64,000 bases of DNA. It comes from Dendrolimus kikuchii (taxonomy: Eukaryota > Arthropoda > Insecta > Lepidoptera > Lasiocampidae). A model generated the notes under the pieces. The model searched no databases and was not told the origin of the DNA. It saw nothing but the letters and a program-made list of their open reading frames with translations. Shown here piece after piece: positions 27,801 through 40,900 of the stretch. How positions within the stretch are numbered: the stretch's first letter is position 1; each line of letters opens with the position of its first letter. Location: assembly GCA_019925095.2 (NCBI GenBank), contig CM034410.1, forward strand, positions 12,860,436-12,924,435, in the 5' to 3' direction. Both the position numbers and the translations under genes were made by a program.

Positions 27801-30800
27801 CGAGGCTCTCCAGCTCAAGGATAAGTTGGACGCCCTCCAGCGTCGTTACAACGACCTCACCAGCCGAGGAGCTGACCTTCTGCGGGTTGCTTCGGAGACT
27901 CTGCCACTTGTGCAACAACTGTATAATAGTCATAGCAGGTACAAGATCAAGTATTGGTTATATCACTCAGTGAAAATTAAAATAAATGTATTTATTACTT
28001 ATTGAAAGTTATGAGTCTACCACCGCTTCCAAAACAATTTTAGTTATTGTTAAAGAAGAAGAACTGGCGCAACAAACTCCCAGCAACATATCTTTACTTT
28101 ATAATTATTATGTGACATTCGTAGGCTTATTTTTAAATGTATATTTGAATCAATAAAGGTTTAACAAAATAGGTACGAACAAAACTTAAATGCGCTTTTG
28201 AAGTTCGTGCACTTAATTGCACAGAACACAATTATAAGGTCAAAGAGGTAGTACAATGATATATAGAGCTAAAAAGGGGTTGTTGCGCTCTCCTTCGACC
28301 GGTAGCTGAAGTCGTTTGTCATCTCTTTCGCACTCTGTCAGGTGTAATAAACGTTAACACTTAACTGACTTACGAAGCGAACTTCACTTGAGACGCATTT
28401 AAATTTTGGGTAAAAATAAATGTTTTACATTGAAATAATATGTTCAACTAAAATTGATTTGGATAATATGTGGGTTGCTTTTAGTTCGCTTTTATGGGGT
28501 TAGATAACCAAATGACAAAATTAGTGGGCGTTCAATGCGTCTACGAAACTTTACATTCACTTGATTGATTTTTATCTTGTAGGCATTCAATGAGAAAATG
28601 TCTATAAGAGAAATTATACTATCGCTGACACCCTCTCTCGGTAATTAGCAACCAAATAATGTATTCAGAACATTAAGAAATCTTAATTTCTGGAATAAAT
28701 TGACTGGGTGCTAATAATTGAGCGGAAAGCCAATAATATAATCAAAAATAATGACAAAAAAAGGTCTACAATAGAATGGATTCGAAAGAAATGATTGTTT
28801 TCTCTTATTAGGTTAACGGAATGGATGGCAAGCGCGGAAACTTGCTTGCAGTCTGTGGAACCACGCGAAGAAGATATTCTAAGACTCGAAGCCGAATTGC
28901 AGGAGTTTAGACCGGTTCTCGACAATATCAACTCTGTTGGACCGCAATTGTGCCAGGTTAGTGAAAACATAGTGTATTGAAACAGCGCTTCAGTCCAGCA
29001 TTGAAGAAGAAAGATTTGAACCCGTAGTCACTGCGTTCAAATACGCTGGCCTGGTAAAGATTTACCCTTCTGAATCAAAGAGGCTGTTCTTTAAATTAAG
29101 ACTACCAACTGTAGTTGTGATTTCTGTATTAACCAAGTTGTTTTTGGACTAGATTTCACCGGGAGAGGGCGCGACACACATCGAAGGCATCGTGACGAGG
29201 GATAACAGACGTTTCGATGTGATTGCTGAGCAAGTGCAGAGAAAAGCCGAAAGACTGCTGCTCAGTAAGAAGGTACTGTTAACAGTTTTAATTATTTCAT
29301 CTTATACTCTGTGCAACCATTTATTTTATTTTTGACGTTTGCACGCCTATCGAGTACTGCATTTTTCACAGTAAATTCACATGTCGCAATTATTATACTA
29401 CATTGTTCCAAGCCAGCGAGAAGTCGTGGTAACGTAAGCTTAGCGTACGCGTACCAGCCTGACCTAATCTGCATATTATTACCATGTCCTAACAATGGTG
29501 AAGAAAGACGTCGTGATGAAACCTGTACATCGAGATAACAGATGTGTCAAACCTGCCAAGCCGCCTTGGACGCGCGTGGCGAGTGTTCTGACCGTTCCCC
29601 TATAGGGGGAGGCTCGAACCCAGCAATGGGACGTTCATGGGCTATTATTATAATCATGAAGTGACTGTCAATCCGGATAATCAAGTTTCCATTGTACATA
29701 GATAATGTTTTTTTTATCGTATAGCGTTCAATGGAAGTGGTGGGTGACATGGAGGAGCTGCTGGAGTGGCTGCGCGCCATCGACGCGCAGCTGCGCGACG
29801 CGGACCCGCCGTCGTGCGCGCCGGACGTGGTGCGCGCGCAGCTCAAGGAGCAGAGGCCGCTCAACGAGGAGGTTGCCGCGCAGAGGGTCAGGGTGCGAGA
29901 CCTCCTGGGACAGGCCAAGAAGGTTTCATTACATTTTTACTATATTCTAGGGCCTAGGGCAATGGTCCCCAAACTTTTTTGTCTCGTGGACCCCTTTTTA
30001 GCAGTCTTTAACTGAACTGCGTGTACCCCCTTATCTTTTAAACATTGAATTTTACAGATACATCAAATTGAATTGTTTTTAACCAACTTAAAAAAAGAAA
30101 GAAGTTTCAATTCGTCTTGTAATTTTTTTATGTATGTTACGCCATTACCATTTCTGAACCATGTTTGAATATTTTTTTTCGCGTTGCACTCGGTAAAGTT
30201 TTAAAATAGTTTCATATAAATTTTATTGCTATTGGACTGTTGGTTCCGAAGATATAGGAGTAATTTCGTCAAAATCAGACTGAAAATGTATATAGTCTTT
30301 GGGTTTTCTTTGAGCATTTTTTTGTGTTCTATTTAATACAGCTACAAGATAGTTTTTTTTTGTTTTTGGATAACATATACGTAATAAAAAATTTCTTACA
30401 AGAAAGAAGCATAAAAATAAATATTTTCTACAGCATCTTCAAGTCGGCGCATAGTAAAACATAAAAATAACTCTATTTTGCTTTGTGGGTTTGAAGTTGG
30501 TTTCTGTTTTTGCTAGAATTTTTTATATTATCTTCTGACAAATAGCTGCCAAATTAATATATGGGCAGGAATGGAAAGAGTATGCCATTGTCAAGTGGTA
30601 AGGTTACTCCTTCCCTCACCTAGCCTTCTTTCCCATGTCTTTTTCCCCATACCCCTCCTCCTCTGCTCCTCATCCTTTTCCTCCTTCTCTTCGCCTCCGC
30701 TTCGTGCTCCTCCCGCGTCAAAGAAATACCTTCGTTATACCCGGACTGATGCATCAAACAATATGCCTCTTCTTTTGGGAAGTTTTTTAAATGGAGTTCG

Positions 30801-33800
30801 CTATCTCACTCGTACATTACCATATTTATAAAAAAATAACTAAATTCACTTAAAACAATTCTGTATTCTTTGAATCTCCACAATAATAATATTGCGAATA
30901 TTTGACATAAAAAATGGGAACATTTTTACAAATTGTATAACCATGAAGGTACTTCGCGAATGCCAATCATCCGAAGAGACCGCCGTGATCCGCGACCGCA
31001 GCGAGGAACTGAAGGAGATGATGGAGGAAGTGGGCCACTTGAGCGCGGAACGACTCGCCGCCTTGGAGCAGGCCCTGCCCTTGGCAGAGCACTTCGCCGA
31101 TACTCATCATGGGTAAGGAGTCTTCAAATAGATACATCTATTTATGTACACATATGTATATGATTACTTGACTTCGCTGACTAACACATCAACGCACAGC
31201 GCAAAATATTCGAGTTAGATGTACTGTAGGTGCGCTATAAGAAAGGGTTTTTGAAAATTCAACGTCTGAGAGAATGAAAAAGGAGATGAAAGTTTGTATG
31301 AAAATCCGTCATTTACAAAGTAAGAAACACGAAATTTAATGTATTTCTTTTGGGTTAAAAATAAATGTACACGGGTATTTCCGTTTTTGGAAATTCTACC
31401 CCTAAGGTGGTGAAAATGGAGCTACCTTTTCACTTTTTTTGACTATTTTTAATTTACGCGAGCGAAGCTGCGGGCAATAGTTAGTCTATAATATAATAAA
31501 TGTGTAGGGCTGAAGATCAAGTTTGTGCTTTTAATTTGAAACAAAAAAAGTAACGGATATTATTTCTGAGTAGCAAATTCCGGAAATGGAACTTTTAGAA
31601 GTCGGTAAACAGGCAAACGGCAAAAGTATTATTCTAAAACTTCAATATTTACGAGTACTCAACATTGATTATATACACAAACCGTGGCAAGTTATACTAG
31701 AAGAATAATAATTGTTTAGCTACCTTTGTGAAAATTAACATTGATTTTATCCAATGCAGCTTATCCTCCTGGCTTGACGACATGGAGAGACAAGTTCAGA
31801 TGCTGGCCATGCCCGCGCTCAGACCGGAGCAGATTGTTCAGCAGCAAGACAAAAATGAGGTAATGTGCTAAGCTAAGCAGTTTATTGTTATCGGAAATGT
31901 ACAACGAACAACTCTAAAACCGATGCGATACACATTGAACGCAAGAAAACTGTGTTCCTATCCAAAAGAGGTGTTCGCATTCAAAATAGGTTTCCTAATA
32001 AAAAAAAGAGGTGTTCCTATTTAAAAAATATGCTCTCATTCAAAAGAGGTGTTCCTATTCAAAAGAGGTGTTCCTATTCAAAAGAGGTGTTCCTATTCAA
32101 AAGAGGTGTTCCTATTCAAAAGAGGTGTTCCTATTCAAAAGAGGTTTTCCTATTCAAAAGAGATATTCCTATTCAAAAGAGGTGTTCCTATTCAAAAGAG
32201 GTGTTCCTATTCAAAAGAGGTGTTCCTATTCAAAAGAGATATTCCTATTCAAAAGAGGTGTTCCTATTCAAAAGAGGTGTTCCTATTCAAAAGAGGTGTT
32301 CCTATTCAAAAGAGGTGTTCCTATTCAAAAGAGATATTCCTATTCAAAAGAGGTGTTCCGGTGCAAAAGATGTATTCCCATTGAAAAAAGGTGTTCCCAT
32401 TCAAAATACTGTTTTGGTCCAACAGATGCTGCAACAATCGATTGCCGGGCACAAGCCTTTGGTGGATAAGCTGACGAAGACTGGCGAAGCTCTGACCAAG
32501 TTGTGTGGTGAAGAGGACGCCAACAAAGTCCAGGACATCGTGGACACTGACTGCGAGAGGTACAACGCGCTTAGGGCCGAATTGAGACAGAGACAACAGG
32601 AGTTGGAACAGGTGGGTTTTCAATCAATTTATAAAATAGTTTTATAGCTGAATATCACAATGCTTTATCTGTATTAATAATATATCTTTGTGATAGGCTT
32701 TGCAAGAATCATCACAATTCTCGGACAAGTTGGAGGGAATGTTGCGTGCTCTATCCGGTACTGCTGACCAACTTCACAGAGCGGAGCCCGTATCCGCCCA
32801 CCCCCCTAAGATAGAGTAAGTGATTTTTTAGTACACAGTTTCCCAATCGGGCAATACTGTCCCACCAGTGGGCCCTGGAACTTTCCATGGGGGCTTTTAT
32901 TAAAGGGTGTACAATATAGCAGAGGCATCACAGTATATTATTATAAGAATCAAAGGACGGTAAGTTTATATTTGTATGTCAGCCAGACCAACAGGCATAC
33001 ATAATTGTATATATTATCTATAGCCAGGTATTCTGAGAGTATATAATATGTAGACTGAACAGGGGCGATACCGGATCCAACAGCTGACTAACTAATTATT
33101 TATAATACGTATACTCCAAATATCCAGTTTAATTTATAAATTTTAATATATTTTTCAACTGAGGGTATCCCTGTAAGACATTTGTCCGACATTGTCTTTA
33201 TTTTTATGTAATTATATCAAATATGTACCCAGCCCTGTAAAGTAGCTAGTTTCGTATGAAGTTAATAGTTTAAGTCGCGGTGACATTTTTATTGTTCACT
33301 AGCGGCCCGGCGCGGTTTCACCCGCGCTCTGTCTCGGTCCCGTGGTATATAGCGTCATGTTCTATAGCCTATGACACTCCCTGTTAACGTAGCTTTCCAA
33401 CAGTAAAATAATTTTTAAAATCCTACAACAACACAAAATTTACCTCTTTATAATATTAGTATAGAAGTATAGATGGGGGTAATGGTTCAAAAGAAGGTTG
33501 GGAATCAGTGGTTTGGTGTTGAAATAATTGAACCTCGTATGTCTACAGGGATCAGATAGATGAGAACAACGCGTTGGTCGAGGATCTGGACAAGCGCAAA
33601 GAGGCATACAACGCGGTCCAGCGCGCCGCCTCCGACGTGATCAGCAAGGCCAACAAGAGCGACCCCGCCGTCAGGGACATCAGGAACAAACTCGACAAAC
33701 TCAACAAGTGAGTAACCGACACTTCTCAGTTATTCAAACACTTGGTAATTGTTACGTCAAGAATATGGAATAATTTATTGCTACATAATTAGCAATTGGT

Positions 33801-36800
33801 ACCGGTAGTCCACGACGTACACACCATGATCAAATAACAGAAGTGTTAAACCGAGGTCGGGTAAAAAGCATATCAAATAAACGTGCATCTATGAAGAGGT
33901 TAATGAAAGTAGATTAAGCGAAATTTGTTTGTCAGGATTGTCACAAGTGGAGATCCATAGTCTCTACCTACCCCCATGGGAAACGGGCGTGGTATTATGT
34001 ATCTATGTAACATATATATTAACATTTAAATTAATTTATATTATAGAGAAATTTTATATTTATATTTATTTTATATTTATTTATATTTGTCAAAGAAGCA
34101 AGTGAGGTGTGTAAGAATAAGCCTAAATGGCGCTCTGTTGTTCGTGCCTACCCCGCAAGGGAACTGGCGTGAAGTTATGTATGTATGTATGTATGTAGAA
34201 ATTTTATAACATTATTAGAATTGTAAAAGTAGTGTAGCCTTTTGTTTCTTTATATTTTTGTGCTTGTCTGTTTGCTCGGAATTCACGCAAAAACTATTGA
34301 GCCGATTTCGATGGGGTTGTCATTGACCAACAGCAAATTCCCGGAATTAAAATCTGCGGTACTTTTGATCCTAGGAATCCCGCGGGAATTTTTCTGGAAA
34401 TGATTTAAAAGGGCCGTATTGAAAAAAAAAATCGAATTCCAATGCGCTTTTTTCGCGTGTGATATTTTTATCCCCGGAATCCCGCGAGTATTTTCCCGGG
34501 AGCGCTTTGAAGTTTTTCGGATGCATAAAAATTAGCTTATTCCGACACAGTTTTCATTTAAATAATAGCTTATATTCTATTTGATGTGCTGCAATACTTT
34601 GTGTCCCGATAATCCCGCGGGAATTTCAAGTCAAGCGTGCGTGAAGTGGCGGGCATGTCCTAGTAATTTAATAAAAATCGTTTCAGACTATGGGACGAAG
34701 TGCAGAAGGCGAGCAACGACCGCGGCCACTCTCTCGACAGTACTTTGGAAGTGGCCCGTCGCTTCTGGCAGCAGTTGAACGCTGTTATGACCACCCTGGC
34801 CGAGTTGGAGGACACTTTGACCGCCCAACCGCCTCCGGCAGCTCAACCCAGGGCCATACAGGCCCAACAGGTGGCGCTGCAGGAGATCAGGCACGAGATC
34901 GACCACACCAAGCCGGAGGTGAGATACTTCTTCATTCTAGAGCCCAATCGTCAAGTCGTCACCTTTGTAGTTTCAATATAATTCGATCTTCGTTCACTGT
35001 CTATGAGGCTATTATAGTACAACCGACCCTTACAAGTTTACCTTTTCCATTTTAAGGGCATCATAATTATTATCATATGGTGGGTAGGGTATTTGCCCGT
35101 CTGGATAGCTACCACCCCTGATCTATAGTATGCTGCTATAACTATCTTGAGTTGTGTTTTGGAATCAGTGGTCAGGTCTGCTTTAATAGAGCAGCAGCGT
35201 ATTTGTATTTTTTTTTATTGCTGGAGTACAGCAGACATGCTGACGGTCTAACTATGATGGAAAGTGTTTACCGTCGCCTATGAACATTTGCAACACTAAA
35301 GATGCTACCAATGTGCTACTTGGACGCCTGTGCTGTTGCAAATGTCCATAGGCGATGGTAACCGCTTCCCATCAGGTGGACCGTCTTTTGAACTCAATAA
35401 AAAATACGAACACTATTCATGGGGTAGAGACGTCTGTTTATCTACTTAGTTTTACTTACTTACTACTTAGCTTACTTACTTACTACTTTTTATTAAGAAA
35501 TATTTTGTTTATAGGTAGTCAGGTTACGCGCAATTATAGTTTCTTTTGTAACTTGAACTAGGTTTTACAGCTCTTAAGAAAATTACTTCAGTTTTTATTT
35601 TTATTTTGAAAAAGCTTGTATTGTTATGTGAACTTCATTTACCAGGGGATTATTGACAGAGGGCCATAACTGAAATGTGGAAAATGGTGAGATTGTTTAA
35701 CAAGCAATAGATGTATCCTAATATATAGATGTATGTATATGTGCGTTTTCTTATTTCTATATTGCTCTCTATACCAGGTGGAGAAAGTACGCAAAACTGG
35801 CTCGACCCTCATGTCGTTATGTGGGGAACCTGACAAACCCGAGGTGAAGAAGCACATGGAAGACCTGGACAGCGCCTGGGACAACATCACTGCGTTATAC
35901 GCAAGGAGGGAGGAGAACCTCATCGACGCCATGGAGAAAGCGATGGAGTTCCATGATACCTTGCAGGTTAGTTGCTCAGAGAAATAAGTGTTTCAGTTCA
36001 AAAATAAATGCGTAGAAAAACGCGGATGACAACTATTTAATAGTAAGTTAACGGTTTGTATTAGATTATACTGGTATTTGCCCGCAGCTTCACTCGCGTT
36101 AATGTAGAATTTGTAGATAATGTGGACCGGTCGTTAGGAGTCCCACACTCCCGGGTCCGGAGTTAGTGCGCCAACAGAGTCCCGCAGCGCTGTGAAAAGG
36201 ATAGGCATCTTATAATTCTTATAAATGTCAAACTTTTAATTCAGTATACCTACTAATAATGTCGGTAACGGCATCTAGCGATGGGGGAACTCACCATGAG
36301 AGAAATGGTCATTCTCGTTACCTTGATGTATTTGTTAGTGAACTACAATTGTGAAGCTAATGAAACGCCATCTTTTCAGCTATATTCATATATCCTTGGC
36401 GAACAGTATTTTTTTCTGGATGAAAGATACCTTATATGCTTTTCTGTACCACTGACAATCTGTAGTGGGGTTGAGGTGCTGAAGCGTTACAAACAAATAA
36501 ACTCACATTCGAATATATAATGTGAATAAAGTTTTTAATACCGCTTGAGTTCAGCCGATTATTGGTTAAACCTATCAGCACTAATCATTCAATATCAGTT
36601 AGGATATAAATGTTATATGTCTTTAACGAAATGTTCCCCACTGGATCTTGTTTGACTAAAGGCTTGACTTTGATAATGTACTGCGAGAATACTATATATT
36701 ATGAATTTTCGTAGTATGGTAATATCTTATAAAGTAGAAATAAAGTACGAATAAAACCAAAATGCGTCCTTGAAGTTTGTACACGTCATTGCGCGGAACA

Positions 36801-37910
36801 CATTTATAAGATTCACAAACAAAGCCGAGAAGGGAGAATATTGCGCTCTCGTTCCTTCATTATCCGGACTCGCGTGCCCATATCTTTCGCACTGTAAACT
36901 TTCAGGTGTAATAAACGTTAACACTTGACTGGATCTGCGCAAACTCATAGAGCTAACTTCACTCGAAACGCATTGAAATTTTGCGCGTACTGTATACTCT
37001 TCCTATCGTACTGAATTCTGGTTTTTTCTCCAAAACAGAATCTCCAAGAGTTCCTCGACTCCGCTGAGGATAAATTCGCTCACATGGGCGCCTTGGGCTC
37101 TGACATCGACGCTGTCAAGAGGCAAATATCCCAACTGGCCACCTTCAAGCAGGAGGTCGATCCTCATATGGTGAAGGTCGAAGCTCTGAACAGGTATGTA
37201 AGATATTTCTTTATTGGTGTTGAAATGACATTCAGAACAGTCAAGTATGAGTTTAAGTTAGCATAATGAAATTATTTTATGCAATCACAACATTTATATC
37301 TGAAATACATTTGACTTCGTTAACTGCCATGTATAGTTACAAAATAAACTTTAACTATATGGATATAAAATTTATTTTATGTTTGCTAACAAAACAATAC
37401 AAAATAAATATAATACAAGATGAAATGAATCCTATTTAGCTATGATATTATTAGCCTTATATCATCTAGCTTTAAAATAAATACAGCGGTACGATGACTT
37501 GTTTAGCTTGTCATCATTTTAAACTCATACTTGAAGAAATCGATTATTTTGTTTGGAATTCAATTGGGATTAAGTGGTTTTCAAAATTTCTGCATTATAT
37601 TAAATTTGTATGTATTTGCCCCCGAAAGATTGACTTCATTTTATATCGCAAACTATACCACACCCGTCTATATGTAAACTACATAAATGACAAAACTTGA
37701 CAAAAATGACAAAATAGATAACATGGTCCAAGTCGACCAACTGGACCCAGTGGACTGGACCCAGTGGATCCAGTGGACAAAGTGGACCCAACTGGGGAAA
37801 CTATCCCATTTTCCGGGATAAAAAGTATCCTATGTTCATTCTCGGCATCGAAAATATATATATACTGAGTTTCAGCCAAATCGGTCCAGTAGTTTTTACG
37901 TGAAAACGGA

Positions 37911-37967
<57 letters not shown>

Positions 37968-40900
37968 GTTACTTTCGCATTTATAATATTAATAGGGATG
38001 TCTTACACATTCTTCAAACTACGGTAAAAAGGAAGTCTAATTCAAGTCTATACATGTATCACGATATGTACAAAAATCATAAAGTTACAATTTCATTGAC
38101 AAAAAAATGATCTAATTAATATGATTGTGAATTAGGGTATCTAAATTTAAATAGCCTACAAAACTATATCTAATTATGTTAAATATTGATCTAAGCAATT
38201 AGGTCTGTGAAACTTTTGTAGGAAGTACTAGAATTTTAGGTGAAAATCAACCTCAGTGACGAGTACCAACTCACCAGTATAAGTTACATTACATCGTTTA
38301 ATTCTGAATAAATGGCGACCAAGCCCGATGTGATAGCATAAAATGCGGCTGAGTTATAGAAAAATAAAAAAATATTTTTGATTAAAATAAATTGATAAAT
38401 TTTTAAAAATGTTTTAAGATCTAAAAAATATTAGCCTAGCTCTAGGCTCCAGCCTACTCAGCGGTAAATTCGCTAATGGATTTATGTTTTTTTTACTCAA
38501 AGATTGTCATTTGTAGTATTCTTCTTTCACGCTTTTATCAATTAATTTATTAATGATATTTGGAAATATAAATTAGCGCCATTCGGATCTGAAATATACA
38601 TATGTTTGTCAAATGACACTGTGCATATTAATCTACCTGTGTCACATATGGTTATCCACGTACTAATATAGTGTATTCTTCCCAACCTTTTCCATGGAAT
38701 GACACCACAATCATCCAGGAGTTTGATGAGGCAAGAATATTTGAATAACAATAAATACATGTTTGTGTGTGTGTGTGTCGGGAACATGCTTTTAGTTTTA
38801 TTGTATTGTTTTCTTAGATGCATGTCGTGTGTGTTTGGCTTAGTGATTAGTAATTTTTTTTTATTGCATGAGTTTAGCAGATAGGTGAATGGCCCACCTG
38901 AAAGGAGTTACCATCGCCTATAGACATTGGCAACACCAAAGGTGCTACCAACGCGCTGACGCTCTCTAAAGGCAGACTGGAACCTTGCCACTAACTCGCC
39001 AGGGGTAGTAGCAATTCAGTCGGGCTAATACCCTACCACCTGGCTGTGGGTTGTTTTGTCGCCTCTTACGATAAGGCCGCCCGGCCGCAGGAAATTGTGT
39101 TCTCTCTCCATTCCTGCACGGATAGATCAAGATGTTTAGAGCAGCATTTCGCGATAGGTCAATTTTCTAGTGATGTAACGTTTCATACCCGGTAATCGAT
39201 ATCGATAAATTGTGGTATGCAAATTTTTTTTCAAGTAATATTTTCAAACAAAACCGTATCTTGTATCTGATTGATACGATAGATAATTCTTTATTGTACA
39301 CCAAAGCAATATACAAACAGAAGTAGAAAAAGATAAAAGATAGACAACGGGCGGCCTTATCGCTAAGAAGCGATCTCTTCCACGCAACCATTGGCAGGGC
39401 TTGACAGGATTTTAATACAGAAGGTGGTGCAGTTGATAAATAATGACCAATGATAAAAAATAAACATATTTACAAAAAGGTATTAATTTTTTTTTATTAT
39501 GTTTAATGTCACAATTTTCTAATACTTAAAATAAATAAAGCACGAGAATTAGAGAGTAGATCTCTAATTCTCGTGCTTGAAAATGGATTATTGCTTTTTT
39601 TAATTTATTTATAACAAAAAGCCAACCGAAGTAATTTTCGATACACAATTAATTACACAAGCAACACCGGGAGCGAGTCCGAAATCGATAAAAACGCGGT
39701 TGAAGTGGCCTCGTGCAACACTAAAACTAAGGCACAGAGAACATTGTATGAACTAAAACTAACTAAAAAACAACCTTGAGTTGTGTTCTGGAATTAGTGT
39801 CCAGGTTACAGTCTCCCATCAGACAACGGCAGCATATTGGTAGCACCTTTGTTATAATCTTCATAGGGGATGGTAACCGCTTTCTATCAGTTGTGCCTTC
39901 TGCCTGCCTGCCTGCCTTCCATGATCAAATTGATCGTGTACTAGCAGAAGGTGATGTCAGGAGCCTTAAGAACAGACGAGCTTGCATGACAAGAGTTATG
40001 AATGTCAAAGAGGCAAGTGAGGTGTGTAAGAATAAGCCTAAATGGCACTCTGTTGTTCGTGCCTACCCCGCAAGGGAACTGGCGTGAAGTTATGTATGTA
40101 TGTATGTATGTGCCTTCTGCCTGTCTTTTGAACTCGTGCAATAAAAAAGGGGGCGTGGAGCGTACCACCTCTACGACTTATCTCACACCCCGAATGCCGT
40201 CTCGATTTGTCTAAGTTATACTTAACAATTTAAGGGCACGTAATTCAAAACTGCAAAAGCGTCGTTAAAGGCTTAAGTGGATCTTGTTTTCCGTAACATT
40301 TATTTAGTCGCAGCTTATAGATTTTTTTAAGTATATTAATAATTGAATTACGAAGTCGGAACTTTGTCATTAGTATGAATGAGAGTAATTTGTATGTACG
40401 TCTGTTTTTTGTTCAGCGAGTTGCATGGTTTTATTGGTTCTTGTGTAGTACTAATGTTTTTTGTGTTATTTGTATGTTATAGATAGCAAAACATGGCCTT
40501 ACTTATAATAGTTTGTTAAATTTTAAAAAACTGCTCAGCAACTGATTAGTGAAAATCTTACCCATAAACTCCTATCAAGGGTAAGAGGTGGTAAAGATAT
40601 TCATTGATTACGGGCTTAAGAGTCTCTTATTTAAGAGATGGCTGATCCTTTCTCAAGGAGTTTATTATAAGTAAGGCCCGTAATGTTCAAGAAATTAAAA
40701 TTACTTTTAATTATATTCTTAAATATTTTAGATTCTTATCACTCTGCAAAATTTTCTATTCGAGACTTTTGTAAAGAAATATATCCCGTTCTAATTTTTT
40801 GTCGACTTTTGTAATACAAGCATTTATCTCTTTAATGTTTATTAACACAGTAAATGATAGAAAGAGAATGATCTTTTTTCGGCTTAATAAACAGGTACCT

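Noticed and set aside
31952..32647. 231-codon open frame across the 19-bp array into exon 30
   Set aside because: The array is open only because its unit has no stop in any frame. Reading on from exon 29 into the intron hits TAA within four codons, so simple intron retention would not make this protein.
36281..36520. 79-codon frame with a signal-peptide-like start
   Set aside because: Intronic and isolated. No splice, homology or composition support; likely chance.
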